Shown here: positions 28,301 to 36,454 of the stretch, one piece after another
Layout: each line of letters begins with the position of its first letter
Numbering within the stretch: the stretch's first letter is position 1
Source of the DNA: Microbacterium caowuchunii
GTDB lineage: Bacteria; Actinomycetota; Actinomycetes; Actinomycetales; Microbacteriaceae
Length of the DNA: 64,000 nt
Reading direction: 5' to 3'
Assembly (NCBI RefSeq): GCF_008727755.1
Contig: NZ_CP044231.1
Coordinates: 2,914,001 to 2,978,000 of the forward strand
Translations under genes and position numbers: made by a program
The notes under the pieces: model-generated
What the model saw: the letters and a program-made list of their open reading frames with translations, nothing else
Databases searched by the model: none
Told to the model about the DNA's origin: nothing

Positions 28301-29311
28301 CTGAAGGATCTCATCCAGACCCGGCTGGAGCTGCGGCTGGGCGATCCGTCCGACTCCGAGATCGACCGCAAGCAGGCCGCCAACGTGCCGGCGGGCCAGC
28401 CCGGCCGGGGACTCAGCGCGAAGCGCCTGCAGATGCTGTCCGCGCTCCCGCGCATCGACGGGTCCTCGGACGTGGGGGCGCTCGTCGACGGGGTCGAGGA
28501 CATGATCGCCCGGGTGAGCGCGGCCTGGCGCGGCGCGCCCGGACCCAAGCTCCGCCTGCTCCCCGAGCACATCGAGCTCGACGAGCTCCGGACGGCGGCG
28601 GGCGCGGCCGACCCGCGGATCCTCCTGGGCGTGGACGAGGCGCAGCTCGCCCCGTTCGGCATCGATCCGGTCAAGGAACCGCACCTGTTCGTGTACGGCG
28701 ACTCCGGCATGGGCAAGTCCGCCTTCCTCCGCGGGGTCGCCCAGGAGATCATGCGGCGGTACGGCCCGAACGAGGCGAAGATCTTCGCCGTCGACTACCG
28801 CAGGTCCCTGCTCGGCGAGATCCCGAGCGATTACCTGGGCGCCTACCTCACCTCGCACGAGCCCGCCTCGAGCGGGATGGCGGAGCTCGCGGCGTTCTTC
28901 TCCGGCCGCATCCCCGGTCCCGACGTCACCCCGGAGCAGCTCCGGGACCGCAGCTGGTGGAAGGGCGCGGAGGGATTCGTTCTGGTCGACGACTACGACC
29001 TCGTGGCGACGAGCCAGGGGAACCCGCTCGCCGTGCTGCAGCCGTTGCTCGCCCAGGCGGGGGACCTCGGCCTGCACGTCGTCCTGACCCGCCGGACGGG
29101 AGGCGCGAGCCGCGCCGCTTACGACCCGATCATCCAGCGGTTCACGGACCTCGGCGTCACCGGCATCCTGCTCGGTGGCAGCCCCGAGGAGGGGCCGCTG
29201 ATCGGACGGGTGAAGGCCGTCCCGTCGGTGCCCGGACGGGCGCAGATCGTCAGCCGCGAGCAGGGCCTGATCACGGCGCAGCTCGCGTACTCTCCCCCGC
29301 GGCTGGGGTGA
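25340..29311 (+). CDS. eccC: Type VII secretion motor ATPase EccC (three FtsK/SpoIIIE domains)
   Basis: 1323 residues, single-chain EccC. Two spans (about 34-55, 58-78) and a DUF region precede three ATPase domains. Walker A motifs are GATGSGKS (476-483), GSPLSGKS (835-842) and GDSGMGKS (1120-1127). Domain 1 has a full Walker B, LLIVADEF with Asp590-Glu591; domains 2 and 3 read FLVVDGW and FVLVDDYD, lacking the catalytic Glu, as is usual for the substrate-binding domains. It powers export of WXG100 pairs and recognises YxxxD tails. GTG 25340 overlaps the RDD-FHA stop. In many ESX systems EccC is split into Ca and Cb; here it is one protein. Confidence 0.96.
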   Translation: MSKGPRLAPPSVPSGRIVVQPPPELVPNEGGSSMLTSLLPMLGSVGAIVMVTISNAGPTGFITGGMFLLSSLGFVAVNGWRQKAQRTAQVLGNRREYLAYLAELRETVRTAARKQRRHGGWITPAPSALPFIAEERTRVWERQPGDENFLLTRIGTADQPLCITLEAPELPPLAQLDPVAASAAHRFMLTHEVQPALPLGVTLTDHAKIEIVGSDEEAVRALARAMVIGAATLQDPEDVIVAILAGEAQLPAWEWTKWLPHALSSRAADKLGPARLIASSLDDLEDLLPAGLRERPRFGRGGGVTPHVLLVVDGVRLPIGDPVVGGDGMLGVTVIELPSRWSELENPDVLRIAMPAAESADAGAELIDLTTGARPFTPDTTTVAEAEATARRLMPLHTNPTALTDTASALQGQRELVELLGLPDVREIDFDRAWSGRLERDRLRVPIGQDTDGVPLMLDLKEAAQQGMGPHGVMIGATGSGKSEVLRTLVLALALTHSPEQLNFVLVDFKGGATFAGMAGMPHVSAIITNLGSELALVDRFQDALQGEIVRRQELLRAAGNFANVSDYEKARKGGRTDLAPLPALLIVADEFSELLAAKPEFVESFINIGRVGRSLQVHLLLASQRLEEGKLRGLDTYLSYRIGLRTFSAAESRTIIGTPDAYTLPQEPGVGYLKADTDNLVQFKAAYVSGTPKTKIRAGSATGAESTDDGARIELFTAAPQPLEIVEESSRPVREDVPQPAEERSTFQIAVERMSGRGPAAHQVWLPPLTDPASLDELMADLVEDPQLGLVSPSWRGAGALTVPLGIVDVPLEQRREHLVVSLGGAAGHVAIVGSPLSGKSTLARTLVSALTLTGTPQELQFYVLDFGGGSFTGLQRHPHVSGVATRTEAEAVRRTVAEVESIIDEREGFFRRNGIDSIDTYRLRRSQGVVDDGYGDVFLVVDGWATLRTEYEALEARIQTIAARGLSFGVHVIVTANRWLEIRASLKDLIQTRLELRLGDPSDSEIDRKQAANVPAGQPGRGLSAKRLQMLSALPRIDGSSDVGALVDGVEDMIARVSAAWRGAPGPKLRLLPEHIELDELRTAAGAADPRILLGVDEAQLAPFGIDPVKEPHLFVYGDSGMGKSAFLRGVAQEIMRRYGPNEAKIFAVDYRRSLLGEIPSDYLGAYLTSHEPASSGMAELAAFFSGRIPGPDVTPEQLRDRSWWKGAEGFVLVDDYDLVATSQGNPLAVLQPLLAQAGDLGLHVVLTRRTGGASRAAYDPIIQRFTDLGVTGILLGGSPEEGPLIGRVKAVPSVPGRAQIVSREQGLITAQLAYSPPRLG

Positions 29312-29320
29312 GAGCGCCGC

Positions 29321-29749
29321 TCAGTCGATGACGGTGAGCACCGCGTCCACGGTCTCACCCGCGGTCACCCGCGCGAAGGAGGCGGCCAGGATGCGGCGGA
29401 GGACGTCCGCATCCACCGCCCCCAGGTCGCTGAGGTAGAGGCAGCCGACACCGGTGCTGTGCACGCCGAGCTCGGCGAGGTCGGCGGAGTGCGCGTCGAT
29501 CCCGTCGAGGAGATAGATCGTGCAGGCACGCTTGCGCGGTGCGAAGCCGAGGATGGGTGAGTCTCCCTCGGTACCCGCCGGATACCGGTAATGGCAGGCT
29601 CCGAACCCGACGATGCCGCCGGCCCACAACTCCGGCTCGTGGCCGGTGACCTCGGACAGCAGGGCGCGCAGCGCTTCCGCGTCACGGCGGCGCGCTGCCG
29701 GCGTGACCTGGGCAAGGGTCGCGGCGACGTCGCCGCCCGTGCGATGCAT
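29321..29749 (-). CDS. DUF1801-domain protein
   Basis: 142 residues with the DUF1801/YdhG-like pattern: RRDAEALRALLSEVTGHEPE at the start, WAGGIVGFGACHYRYP, and ILGFAPRKRACTIYLLDG, then an alpha-helical C-terminus. Members are small cytosolic proteins of unknown activity, with a steroidogenic-like fold in solved examples. ATG 29749 gives the usual N-terminus; a longer frame to 29779 has no ribosome site. It converges on eccC with a 9-bp gap, so the two transcripts must overlap or stop very sharply. No strong terminator is seen. Confidence 0.85.
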   Translation of the reverse strand: MHRTGGDVAATLAQVTPAARRRDAEALRALLSEVTGHEPELWAGGIVGFGACHYRYPAGTEGDSPILGFAPRKRACTIYLLDGIDAHSADLAELGVHSTGVGCLYLSDLGAVDADVLRRILAASFARVTAGETVDAVLTVID

Positions 29750-29809
29750 ACCGCCAGTGTGGCAGAACCCACCCCGCACGCGGGAGCAGGCGGGCCGAGC
29801 GGGTGGACG

Positions 29810-30514
29810 TCAGCGGCTGAACAGGTATCCGCGCTCGTCGAAGGTGACGATCCGCAGGCCCTCGGCGAGGTGGCCGCGGATCTCGTCGCGGACGATGCGG
29901 CGCCACGTCGCGGCCGCGATGGGTGCCTCCGCCCGCATCCGCTCGATGTCCTCCGGCACGGCGACGGCGGCCGCGATGTCCTGCGGCGGCACCACCACGG
30001 CGCCGGGGCCGTCGAGGCCGGGAGCAGGGTCGCCGATGGACCACTCGACGAAGATCCGGTCGGTCTGGTCGCCCCGGTTCACGCCGTCGTCCATCGACCC
30101 GTAGTGATCGACCAGGTAGGCGGTCGCGCGCGCCCCCAGCACCCCGAGGTTGAAGCGGGCGTTGCGGCCGACGAGCGGGTCGAAGGTCCAGGTGATGCGT
30201 TCGATCCCGCGTTCCCGGGCCCAGTCCCGCTGATGCCGCTTCATGACCTTCCCCAGGCCCCGGCCGCGATGGGAGGACAGGATGCCCGTGACGTGCGAGT
30301 GCAGCACGAGGTCCGCGGGCGGTCCGAAGAAGCCGACGGACGCACCCACCATCCGCCCGTCCTCGTAGAGCCCCACCGCGTAGTTGCCCGCGTAAGCGAG
30401 GGCGATCAGCGTGTTCGACGGTACGGCGTCGTGGTCGCCCTGCCAGACGGCCCGCAGGACGGCATTCGCCTCGGCCACCTGCGCCGGCGTCTCGAGGGGG
30501 CGGATCTCGGTCAT
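29810..30514 (-). CDS. GNAT-superfamily N-acetyltransferase
   Basis: 234 residues. The acetyl-CoA-binding motif A is SSHRGRGLGKVMKRHQRDWA (about residues 79-98, R/Q-x-x-G-x-G/A form). Before it lies VGASVGFFGPPADLVLHSHV, after it ITWTFDPLVGRNARFNLGVLG, the last being typical of the COG3375-type predicted acetyltransferases. Substrate unknown. ATG 30514 is the only sensible start. It is divergent from the MFS gene across 194 bp, where a minus-strand TAGGGT near 30600 could be its -10. Confidence 0.85.
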   Translation of the reverse strand: MTEIRPLETPAQVAEANAVLRAVWQGDHDAVPSNTLIALAYAGNYAVGLYEDGRMVGASVGFFGPPADLVLHSHVTGILSSHRGRGLGKVMKRHQRDWARERGIERITWTFDPLVGRNARFNLGVLGARATAYLVDHYGSMDDGVNRGDQTDRIFVEWSIGDPAPGLDGPGAVVVPPQDIAAAVAVPEDIERMRAEAPIAAATWRRIVRDEIRGHLAEGLRIVTFDERGYLFSR

Positions 30515-30696
30515 GCGCCCGTATCCCGGGCGTCGTCTCGGAGCAGCTGACGTGCCGGCATGTCCCCTCCTGGAATCTCCGCGGGCCTACGCCGCCCACC
30601 CTACGACCCGCGGCGCCGCACCGAGGGGACGGCACGGATCCGGAGATGAAGGTTCCGCTGGGCGGTGCGGTGCGACCACCCCCCTGGTCTCGGAGA

Positions 30697-30702
30697 TAGC
30701 CT
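30697..30702 (+). promoter_or_regulatory. -10 hexamer of the MFS gene, leaderless
   Basis: TAGCCT ends six bases before ATG 30709, without a ribosome site between: leaderless geometry. Confidence 0.6.
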
Positions 30703-30708
30703 GATCGG

Positions 30709-32154
30709 ATGGCTGAACGGGATGAGAACAGGCGGAGGAAGCTCACCCGGATGCCTCGGCAGGGAGCGATCGTCGCCGTCCTCGCGATCGCCGGCATGGC
30801 GTCCTCCTTCATGTTCACGCTGGTCGTACCCATCCAGGCGAAGCTGCCCGAGCTTCTGGATGCGAGCCGAGACGACACCGCCTGGGTCATCACCTCGACG
30901 CTGCTCGCGTCCGCCGTGATCACCCCCATCGCCGGCCGCCTCGGCGACATGTACGGCAAACGCCGGATCGTCCTGGTGCTACTCGCCCTCCTCGTGCTGG
31001 GCTCGGTGATCGCCGCACTGTCGACGGGGATCATCGGCGTGATCGTGGGACGCACCCTGCAGGGGGCGGTCTCCGGTGTGATCCCGCTCGGCATCTCGAT
31101 CCTCCGGGACGTGCTGCACGAGAAACGCGTCGACCCGGCCATCGCCCTCATCAGCGCCACCCTCGGGGTGGGCGGGGCGATCGGCCTCCCGATCAGCGCG
31201 ATCGTCACCCAGTACGCCGACTGGCACGTCCTGTTCTGGCTGGCGGCCGGGCTCGGCGCGGTCGTCTTCGTCCTGGTGCTGTGGATCGTGCCGGTGAGCG
31301 TCCTCCGGACGGCCGGCCGGTTCGACCTCCTCGGCGCGGCCGGTCTCAGCGTGGGGCTCATCGGTGTGCTGCTGGCCGTGTCCCGCGGGAACGAATGGGG
31401 GTGGACCTCTCCCGCGATCCTGGGATGCGGACTGGGCGGGCTCCTCGTGCTGGGCCTCTGGGGCTGGTACCAGCTGCGGGTCCCGGACCCGCTGCTGGAC
31501 CTGCGCACGGCGGCACGCCCCGCCGTGCTGTTCACCAACATCTCCTCGGTCGCGATGGGATTCGCCCTGTTCACCTCGAGCGTGGCGTTCCCGCAGATGC
31601 TCGAGCTGCCGGTCGAGACGGATGCCGGCTTCGGCCTCTCCCTCGTGGCCGCATCCCTCATCGTGATGCCGTCCGGGCTCGTGATGATGGTCCTCTCCCC
31701 GCTGTCCGGACGCCTCTCCCGCACCTTCGGCCCCAAGCTCCTACTGGTGCTCGGGGCCATCGCCCTCGTCGCCGCGTACTCGTTCACCCTGCTGTTCGTC
31801 AGCGAGGTCTGGCACATCCTGGTCGCCAACATCCTGATCGGCTTCGGCATCGGCTTCGGCTACGCGGCCATGCCGATGCTCATCATGCGCTCCGTCCCGC
31901 AGTCCGAGACGGGTGCCTCGAACGGACTGAACGCGCTCTGCCGGGCGCTGGGGACCAGTACCGCGGCAGCCGTGATCGCCGCGGTGCTCGCCGGCAACAC
32001 CCGGCCGTTCGAGGGTGTCCCGATCCCCACCGCCGACGCGTTCCACCTGGCGTTCGTGCTCGGCGGCCTCGTCGCGCTGTTCGCCCTCGTCGTCGCGCTG
32101 CTCATCCCGAGCCGGCGCGATCCGCACGAAGCGCACCCCTCTCTGCCGCACTGA
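30709..32154 (+). CDS. MFS drug-resistance-type transporter (DHA2-like, 14 spans)
   Basis: 481 residues, about 14 membrane spans. The N-half shows the MFS motif A variant GRLGDMYGKRR after span 2, and RTLQGAVSGVIPLGISILRD in span 4-5 (motif C-like Gly/Pro pattern). The C-half contains SPLSGRLSRTFGPK. This is the EmrB/QacA-type proton-coupled exporter plan; substrate unknown. The basic N-terminus (ERDENRRRKLTRMPRQG) faces the cytosol. Start ATG 30709 is supported by the adjacent -10. It is followed 20 bp later by the POT transporter, which has its own -10. Confidence 0.88.
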   Translation: MAERDENRRRKLTRMPRQGAIVAVLAIAGMASSFMFTLVVPIQAKLPELLDASRDDTAWVITSTLLASAVITPIAGRLGDMYGKRRIVLVLLALLVLGSVIAALSTGIIGVIVGRTLQGAVSGVIPLGISILRDVLHEKRVDPAIALISATLGVGGAIGLPISAIVTQYADWHVLFWLAAGLGAVVFVLVLWIVPVSVLRTAGRFDLLGAAGLSVGLIGVLLAVSRGNEWGWTSPAILGCGLGGLLVLGLWGWYQLRVPDPLLDLRTAARPAVLFTNISSVAMGFALFTSSVAFPQMLELPVETDAGFGLSLVAASLIVMPSGLVMMVLSPLSGRLSRTFGPKLLLVLGAIALVAAYSFTLLFVSEVWHILVANILIGFGIGFGYAAMPMLIMRSVPQSETGASNGLNALCRALGTSTAAAVIAAVLAGNTRPFEGVPIPTADAFHLAFVLGGLVALFALVVALLIPSRRDPHEAHPSLPH

Positions 32155-32162
32155 AGCCGGAG

Positions 32163-32168
32163 TACCGT
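32163..32168 (+). promoter_or_regulatory. -10 hexamer of the POT transporter, leaderless
   Basis: TACCGT ends six bases before ATG 32175, again with no Shine-Dalgarno sequence, although only 20 bp separate this gene from the MFS gene. Confidence 0.5.
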
Positions 32169-32174
32169 TACCTC

Positions 32175-33668
32175 ATGAGCGAGGCGAAGGACGGCGACAC
32201 CGCCACTGCGGACATCTACGCGACCAGTTCCGACGGCGACACCCGGTTCTTCGGGCAGCCGTGGGCGCTCGCGCATGTGTTCGGCGTCGAGATGTGGGAG
32301 CGCTTCAGCTTCTACGGCATGCAGGGCATCCTGCTGATCTACCTGTACTACACCGCCGCCGAAGGCGGACTCGGCATCGACAAGTCCGTGGCGACCGGAA
32401 TCGTCGGCGCCTACGGCGGCGCCGTCTACCTCTCCACGATCCTCGGCGCGTGGATCGCCGACCGCCTACTCGGCTCGGAGCGGGTGCTGTTCTTCAGTGC
32501 GTGGGTCATCATGGCCGGGCACATCGCCCTCGCCCTCATCCCCGGGGTGCTCGGCGTCGGCGTCGGCCTGGTGCTGGTGGCGCTCGGCTCGGGCGGGCTG
32601 AAGGCGAACGCCACCTCCGTGGTGGGCACGCTCTACTCCGCCGAGGACACCCGCCGCGACGGCGGGTTCTCCCTCTTCTACCTCGGTATCAACCTGGGGG
32701 CCTTCTTCGGCCCCCTGCTGACGGGGCTCCTGCAGACCACGCTGGGCTTCCACTGGGGCTTCGGCCTCGCCGCCGTCGGCATGGGCATCGGCCTCATCCA
32801 GTACTCGATCGGCCGCAAGGGCCTTCCGGCCGCCGCGCGGATCGTGCCGAACCCGCTGCCCCGCAGCCGTTACGGGATGTGGGCGGGCATCGCCGTGGCA
32901 GGCGTCGCGGCGATCGTGCTGCTGACCGTGACCGGCGTCATCCGAGCCGACAACCTGGCACTCGTGGTGATCCTCGTGACGGTCGTCGCCGCCATCGCGT
33001 ACTTCGTGGTCGTGCTCTCCTCGCCCCGCATCGAACCGATCGAGCGGTCCCGTGTCTTCGCGTTCATCCCGCTGTTCATCGTGAGCGTCGGCTTCTGGTC
33101 GCTGTACCAGCAGCAGTTCACCGTGCTCACCATCTACTCCGACGTGCGCCTGAACCGCGACCTGTTCGGGTGGGAGATGCCGGTCTCGTGGGTGCAGTCG
33201 ATCAACCCCATCTTCATCATCATCCTGTCCGGCGTCTTCGCCGCCGTCTGGACCAAGCTCGGGTCCCGCCAGCCGTCCACGCCGGTGAAGTTCGGGCTCG
33301 GCGCGATCATCATGGGTGCCGCGTTCCTGCTCTTCCTCGTCTGGGCGAACGGGGGCGAGAACACCACCCCGCTGCTGGGCATCATCGGCATCCTGTTCGT
33401 GTTCACCGTCGCCGAGCTGTTCATCTCCCCGATCGGGCTGTCGGTGTCGACGAAGCTCGCCCCGGCCGTGTTCCACACCCAGATGATCGCGCTGTTCTTC
33501 CTGTCGGTCGCGCTCGGCACCGCGATCGCCGGCGAGCTCGGCAAGTTCTACGATCCGAACGATGAGGTGCCGTACTTCACCATCCTGGGCTTCGTCGCGA
33601 TCGCCCTGGGTGTCGCCCTCGTGCTCTGCGTGAAGCCCGTGCTGAAGCTCATGCGCGGCGTGCGCTGA
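32175..33668 (+). CDS. Proton-dependent oligopeptide transporter (POT/PTR family)
   Basis: 497 residues, about 14 spans. The family ExxER motif is present as EMWERFSFYGMQGILLIYL in helix 1. Then come GAWIADRLLGSERVLF (PTR2 signature region), GSGGLKANATSVVG, and FYLGINLGAFFGPL (second PTR2 signature). It imports di- and tripeptides with protons. The gene stands alone at the end of this run and meets the ABC importer genes head-on; a GC hairpin and a family A palindrome separate them. Confidence 0.93.
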   Translation: MSEAKDGDTATADIYATSSDGDTRFFGQPWALAHVFGVEMWERFSFYGMQGILLIYLYYTAAEGGLGIDKSVATGIVGAYGGAVYLSTILGAWIADRLLGSERVLFFSAWVIMAGHIALALIPGVLGVGVGLVLVALGSGGLKANATSVVGTLYSAEDTRRDGGFSLFYLGINLGAFFGPLLTGLLQTTLGFHWGFGLAAVGMGIGLIQYSIGRKGLPAAARIVPNPLPRSRYGMWAGIAVAGVAAIVLLTVTGVIRADNLALVVILVTVVAAIAYFVVVLSSPRIEPIERSRVFAFIPLFIVSVGFWSLYQQQFTVLTIYSDVRLNRDLFGWEMPVSWVQSINPIFIIILSGVFAAVWTKLGSRQPSTPVKFGLGAIIMGAAFLLFLVWANGGENTTPLLGIIGILFVFTVAELFISPIGLSVSTKLAPAVFHTQMIALFFLSVALGTAIAGELGKFYDPNDEVPYFTILGFVAIALGVALVLCVKPVLKLMRGVR

Positions 33669-33684
33669 CCCACCTGCCCCACCC

Positions 33685-33721
33685 GACGGCCCCACGGCGC
33701 CGGCCCGGCCGCCGTGCCGTC
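33685..33721. terminator. GC-rich hairpin between convergent transporter genes
   Basis: GACGGC (33685-33690) pairs with GCCGTC (33716-33721), and inside it CACGGCG (33693-33699) pairs with CGCCGTG (33710-33716; one base is shared between alternative stems). No U-tract. Likely helps end the POT transcript, together with the palindrome that follows. Confidence 0.4.
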
Positions 33722-33722
33722 A

Positions 33723-33806
33723 CGCACAACGGCGGAGACCCGGGCCGACACCCCGGCACGGATGCTGCCGGGCCGGGGTGTCGCCGATGATCTCCGCCGT
33801 TGTGCG
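33723..33806. repeat. Family A palindromic element, copy 1
   Basis: 84 bp. Outer arms CGCACAACGGCGGAGA (33723-33738) and its exact complement (33791-33806); inner arms CGACACCCCGGC (33746-33757) and complement (33772-33783). Shares the arms and the inner GGGGTGTCG with three other copies (54843, 58096, 61052), all in the same orientation. Lies between convergent genes. Confidence 0.9.
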
Positions 33807-33824
33807 CGGGCGGGAGGGGTGGGA

Positions 33825-34847
33825 TCAGCTACCGGTGCGCTTGCGGCGACCGAGGTAGGTGGACAGGCCGACGGCCGCGAGCAGCGCGGCACCGTTGAAC
33901 ACGTTCGACGCCCAGCCGCTCGCCCCCGACAGGGCCAGACCGCTCACCGACACCGACACGAAGATCGCGCCGACGATCGTGCCGATCACGTTGAAGAAGC
34001 CCGGACGGATGGCGGTCGCGCCCAGGAACACCGCGGCCAGGGCCGGGAACAGCAGCGAACCGCCGTCGATGGCGCTGGCGCTGCCCACCCGGGAGAGCTG
34101 CAGGACGCCCGCGCAGCCCGCGATGAAGCCGGCCACGATGAAGCTCCACCACACGTTCTTCGTCACCGGGAGGCCGACGAGCTTCGCCGCGGTGGCGTTC
34201 GATCCGATGGCGTACAGGGAACGGCCGAACGGCGTGTGCGTGAAGAAGTACCAAGCGATCGCCGCGATCAGCAGCGTGATGAAGAACACCACCGGGATGC
34301 CGAGCAGCCGCGTCGAGCCGAACTTGATGAGAGCGGGGTCGATCCCGCTGACGAAGGTCTGGCCCCCCGTGAACCAGCTCATGAGCCCGGCCAGCAGCAT
34401 CGACATACCGAGCGTCGTGACGAACGGGCTCATGTTGAGCCGGGTCACGAAGAAGCCGTTCACGACGCCCACCAGGGTGCCCAGCACGAGCGACACCACG
34501 ATCGACAGCCACAGGGGCAGCCCGAAGACCGACATCAGGCCGGCGGTCATGACCTGCGTCATGATGGCCACCGCGCCCAGCGAGAAGTCGAAGTACCCGC
34601 AGACGAGCGGGAACAGCGCGGCGATGGCGATCAGGGCGACGACGGCCTGGCTGCCCAGGATGACGTTGATGTTGTTCATCGTCGGGAACGACGCCGACGA
34701 CAGCGGGAAGAACGAGAAGAACGCGAACACGACGATCGCGAGCAGCGGCAGCGCGAAGCTCTCCAGCAGCCGGACCGGCGTGGGCGTGCGCTTCACCGGG
34801 ATGGAGACGGTCGCCGTGGAGGGCGGGGTGCTCGTCTGGGTGGTCAT
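33825..34847 (-). CDS. Sugar-type ABC importer permease (RbsC-like)
   Basis: 340 residues, about ten spans of the BPD_transp_2 (ribose/xylose) permease family: LFPLVCGYFDFSLGAVAIMT, TLGMSMLLAGL, FGRSLYAIGSNATAAKLVGL (the cytoplasmic loop contacting the ATPase), and LSRVGSASAIDGGSLLFPAL. It is last of a three-gene importer operon and its ATG overlaps the ATPase stop (ATGA). Because the whole operon lies in a catabolic island with its operator, the cargo may be an aromatic or glycoside-like compound instead of a simple sugar; inference only. Confidence 0.9.
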   Translation of the reverse strand: MTTQTSTPPSTATVSIPVKRTPTPVRLLESFALPLLAIVVFAFFSFFPLSSASFPTMNNINVILGSQAVVALIAIAALFPLVCGYFDFSLGAVAIMTQVMTAGLMSVFGLPLWLSIVVSLVLGTLVGVVNGFFVTRLNMSPFVTTLGMSMLLAGLMSWFTGGQTFVSGIDPALIKFGSTRLLGIPVVFFITLLIAAIAWYFFTHTPFGRSLYAIGSNATAAKLVGLPVTKNVWWSFIVAGFIAGCAGVLQLSRVGSASAIDGGSLLFPALAAVFLGATAIRPGFFNVIGTIVGAIFVSVSVSGLALSGASGWASNVFNGAALLAAVGLSTYLGRRKRTGS

Positions 34848-36454
34848 GGCGTTGCCTCCGTGGGGGCGTCGTGAACGGTTTTCTCGCGGAGGACCAGGCT
34901 GGTCAGCCCGTCCACGTCGAGGGTGCCGGCGGCGACCTCGTCGGAGATCCTGCCGCGGCTGAGGACGAGGGTGCGGTCGCACAGCGCGTGGATCTCACCG
35001 AGATCGCTCGAGGCGACGATGACGGCGCAGCCTTCGGCGGCGGCGGCGCGGATGATGGCGTAGATGTCGGCGCGGCTCATGACGTCGACGCCCTGGGTGG
35101 GTTCGTCGAGCAGGAGCAGGTCCGGCGTGCGCTGCATCCACCGGGCGAGGACCACCTTCTGCTGGTTCCCGCCGGACATCGAGGAGAAGAGGGCGTCCGG
35201 TCCGGCGACCTTGACGCCGAAATCGGAGATCAGGGCCTGCGCCGTGCTGCGCTCCCGCCCGCGGGGCATGAAGCCCTTCGACCAGTTCTCGGACAGCCTC
35301 GCCACCGCGAGGTTCTCGGTGACGGACTGGTCGGGGAACGCGGCCTCTCCGGCCCGGTCCTCCGGCACCAGCGCCACGCCCGCCGACATGGCGTCCCCGA
35401 TGGTCGCCGGCGCGTACGGGGCGCCGTTCAGCTCCATGCGTCCCGCCTCGGGCGCGTGTTCGCCGAAGATCATCTTGAGGATGCTGGAGCGGCCGGATCC
35501 GACGAGACCGGCGAGTCCGAGGATCTCCCCGCGGTGCACGGTGAGGTCGACGCCGCGCACCGGGCCGCCGCGCAGCCCCGAAACGGAGAAGACGGCCGTG
35601 CGCTCGGCGTGCGCCGCCTCGCCGGTGGGGCGCAGTGCCCGCACCGATCGGCCCGCCATGATCTCGATCAGCTCGTCCTCGGTGGGCGATTGGGCGACGA
35701 GCTCTCCGGCGACGCGGCCGTCGCGGTAGATCGTGTAGTCGTCGGAGACGGCCAGCACCTCACGGAGCCGGTGGCTGACGATGATGACCGTCTGGCCGAG
35801 TTCGGCACGACGGCGTACCCGCTCGAGGAGCAGCTCGGACTCCTGGGCCGCCAGGCGCGCGGTCGGCTCGTCCAGCACGAGCAGGAGCTCCTGCGACGCG
35901 TCCTGGTCCTGCAGCGCACGGGCGATGGCGACCATGGTCTGGTCCGAGGGGCGCAGGCTGCGGACGGGCGTGCGGGGGTCGACGTCCAGCTCGTACTCGT
36001 CGAGCAGGGCGGCGACGCGCGAGCGCAGGCCGCGCCAGTCGATGCGGGGGCCGCGCAGCGGATAGCCGTTGTCCAGGGCGAAGTTCTCCTCGATCGACAG
36101 GTCGTCGAACAGGCCGAGGTCCTGGTGCACGAAACGGAGTCCCGCGTGCTGGGCTGTCGCCGGCGTGTAGCCGCGCAGGTCGGTGGGGCGCCCGAAGATC
36201 TCGAGCTCGCCCGCATCCGCCGCGTACACCCCGGCGAGGATCTTGATGGTGGTGGACTTGCCCGAGCCGTTGCCCCCGAGGAGCGCGTGCACCGTGCCGC
36301 GGCGCACCCTCAGGGAGACGTCGTTGAGTGCGCGAGTGCCGGAGAAGTCCTTGCTGAGGTGACGGATGTCGAGCGCCAGGTCCGCGCCACCGGGCGTGCC
36401 GGGAGCGGCGGAGGTGTTCTCCGCCGCTCCCGGGTTCGTCATCGCGTCGGTCAC
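34844..36454 (-). CDS. Sugar-type ABC importer ATPase (RbsA-like, two nucleotide-binding domains)
   Basis: 536 residues. Domain 1 has Walker A GGNGSGKST and Walker B LLLVLDEPT, but its signature region reads RSLRPSDQTMVAIARAL, a degenerate C-loop. Domain 2 has the modified Walker A GLVGSGRSS usual in this family, a canonical signature SMSGGNQQKVVLARWM, and LLLLDEPTQGVDV. Energises import with the permease at 33825. GTG 36454 overlaps the binding-protein stop (GTGA); the in-frame ATG at 36442 is an alternative. Encoded between binding protein and permease, as in rbs-type operons. Confidence 0.92.
   Translation of the reverse strand: MTDAMTNPGAAENTSAAPGTPGGADLALDIRHLSKDFSGTRALNDVSLRVRRGTVHALLGGNGSGKSTTIKILAGVYAADAGELEIFGRPTDLRGYTPATAQHAGLRFVHQDLGLFDDLSIEENFALDNGYPLRGPRIDWRGLRSRVAALLDEYELDVDPRTPVRSLRPSDQTMVAIARALQDQDASQELLLVLDEPTARLAAQESELLLERVRRRAELGQTVIIVSHRLREVLAVSDDYTIYRDGRVAGELVAQSPTEDELIEIMAGRSVRALRPTGEAAHAERTAVFSVSGLRGGPVRGVDLTVHRGEILGLAGLVGSGRSSILKMIFGEHAPEAGRMELNGAPYAPATIGDAMSAGVALVPEDRAGEAAFPDQSVTENLAVARLSENWSKGFMPRGRERSTAQALISDFGVKVAGPDALFSSMSGGNQQKVVLARWMQRTPDLLLLDEPTQGVDVMSRADIYAIIRAAAAEGCAVIVASSDLGEIHALCDRTLVLSRGRISDEVAAGTLDVDGLTSLVLREKTVHDAPTEATP

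Noticed and set aside
25265..29077. Very long open frame on the strand opposite eccC
   Set aside because: Shadow of the eccC codon pattern in GC-rich DNA; its translation is Arg/Gly/His/Asp-rich with no domain, while eccC itself has full ATPase motifs.
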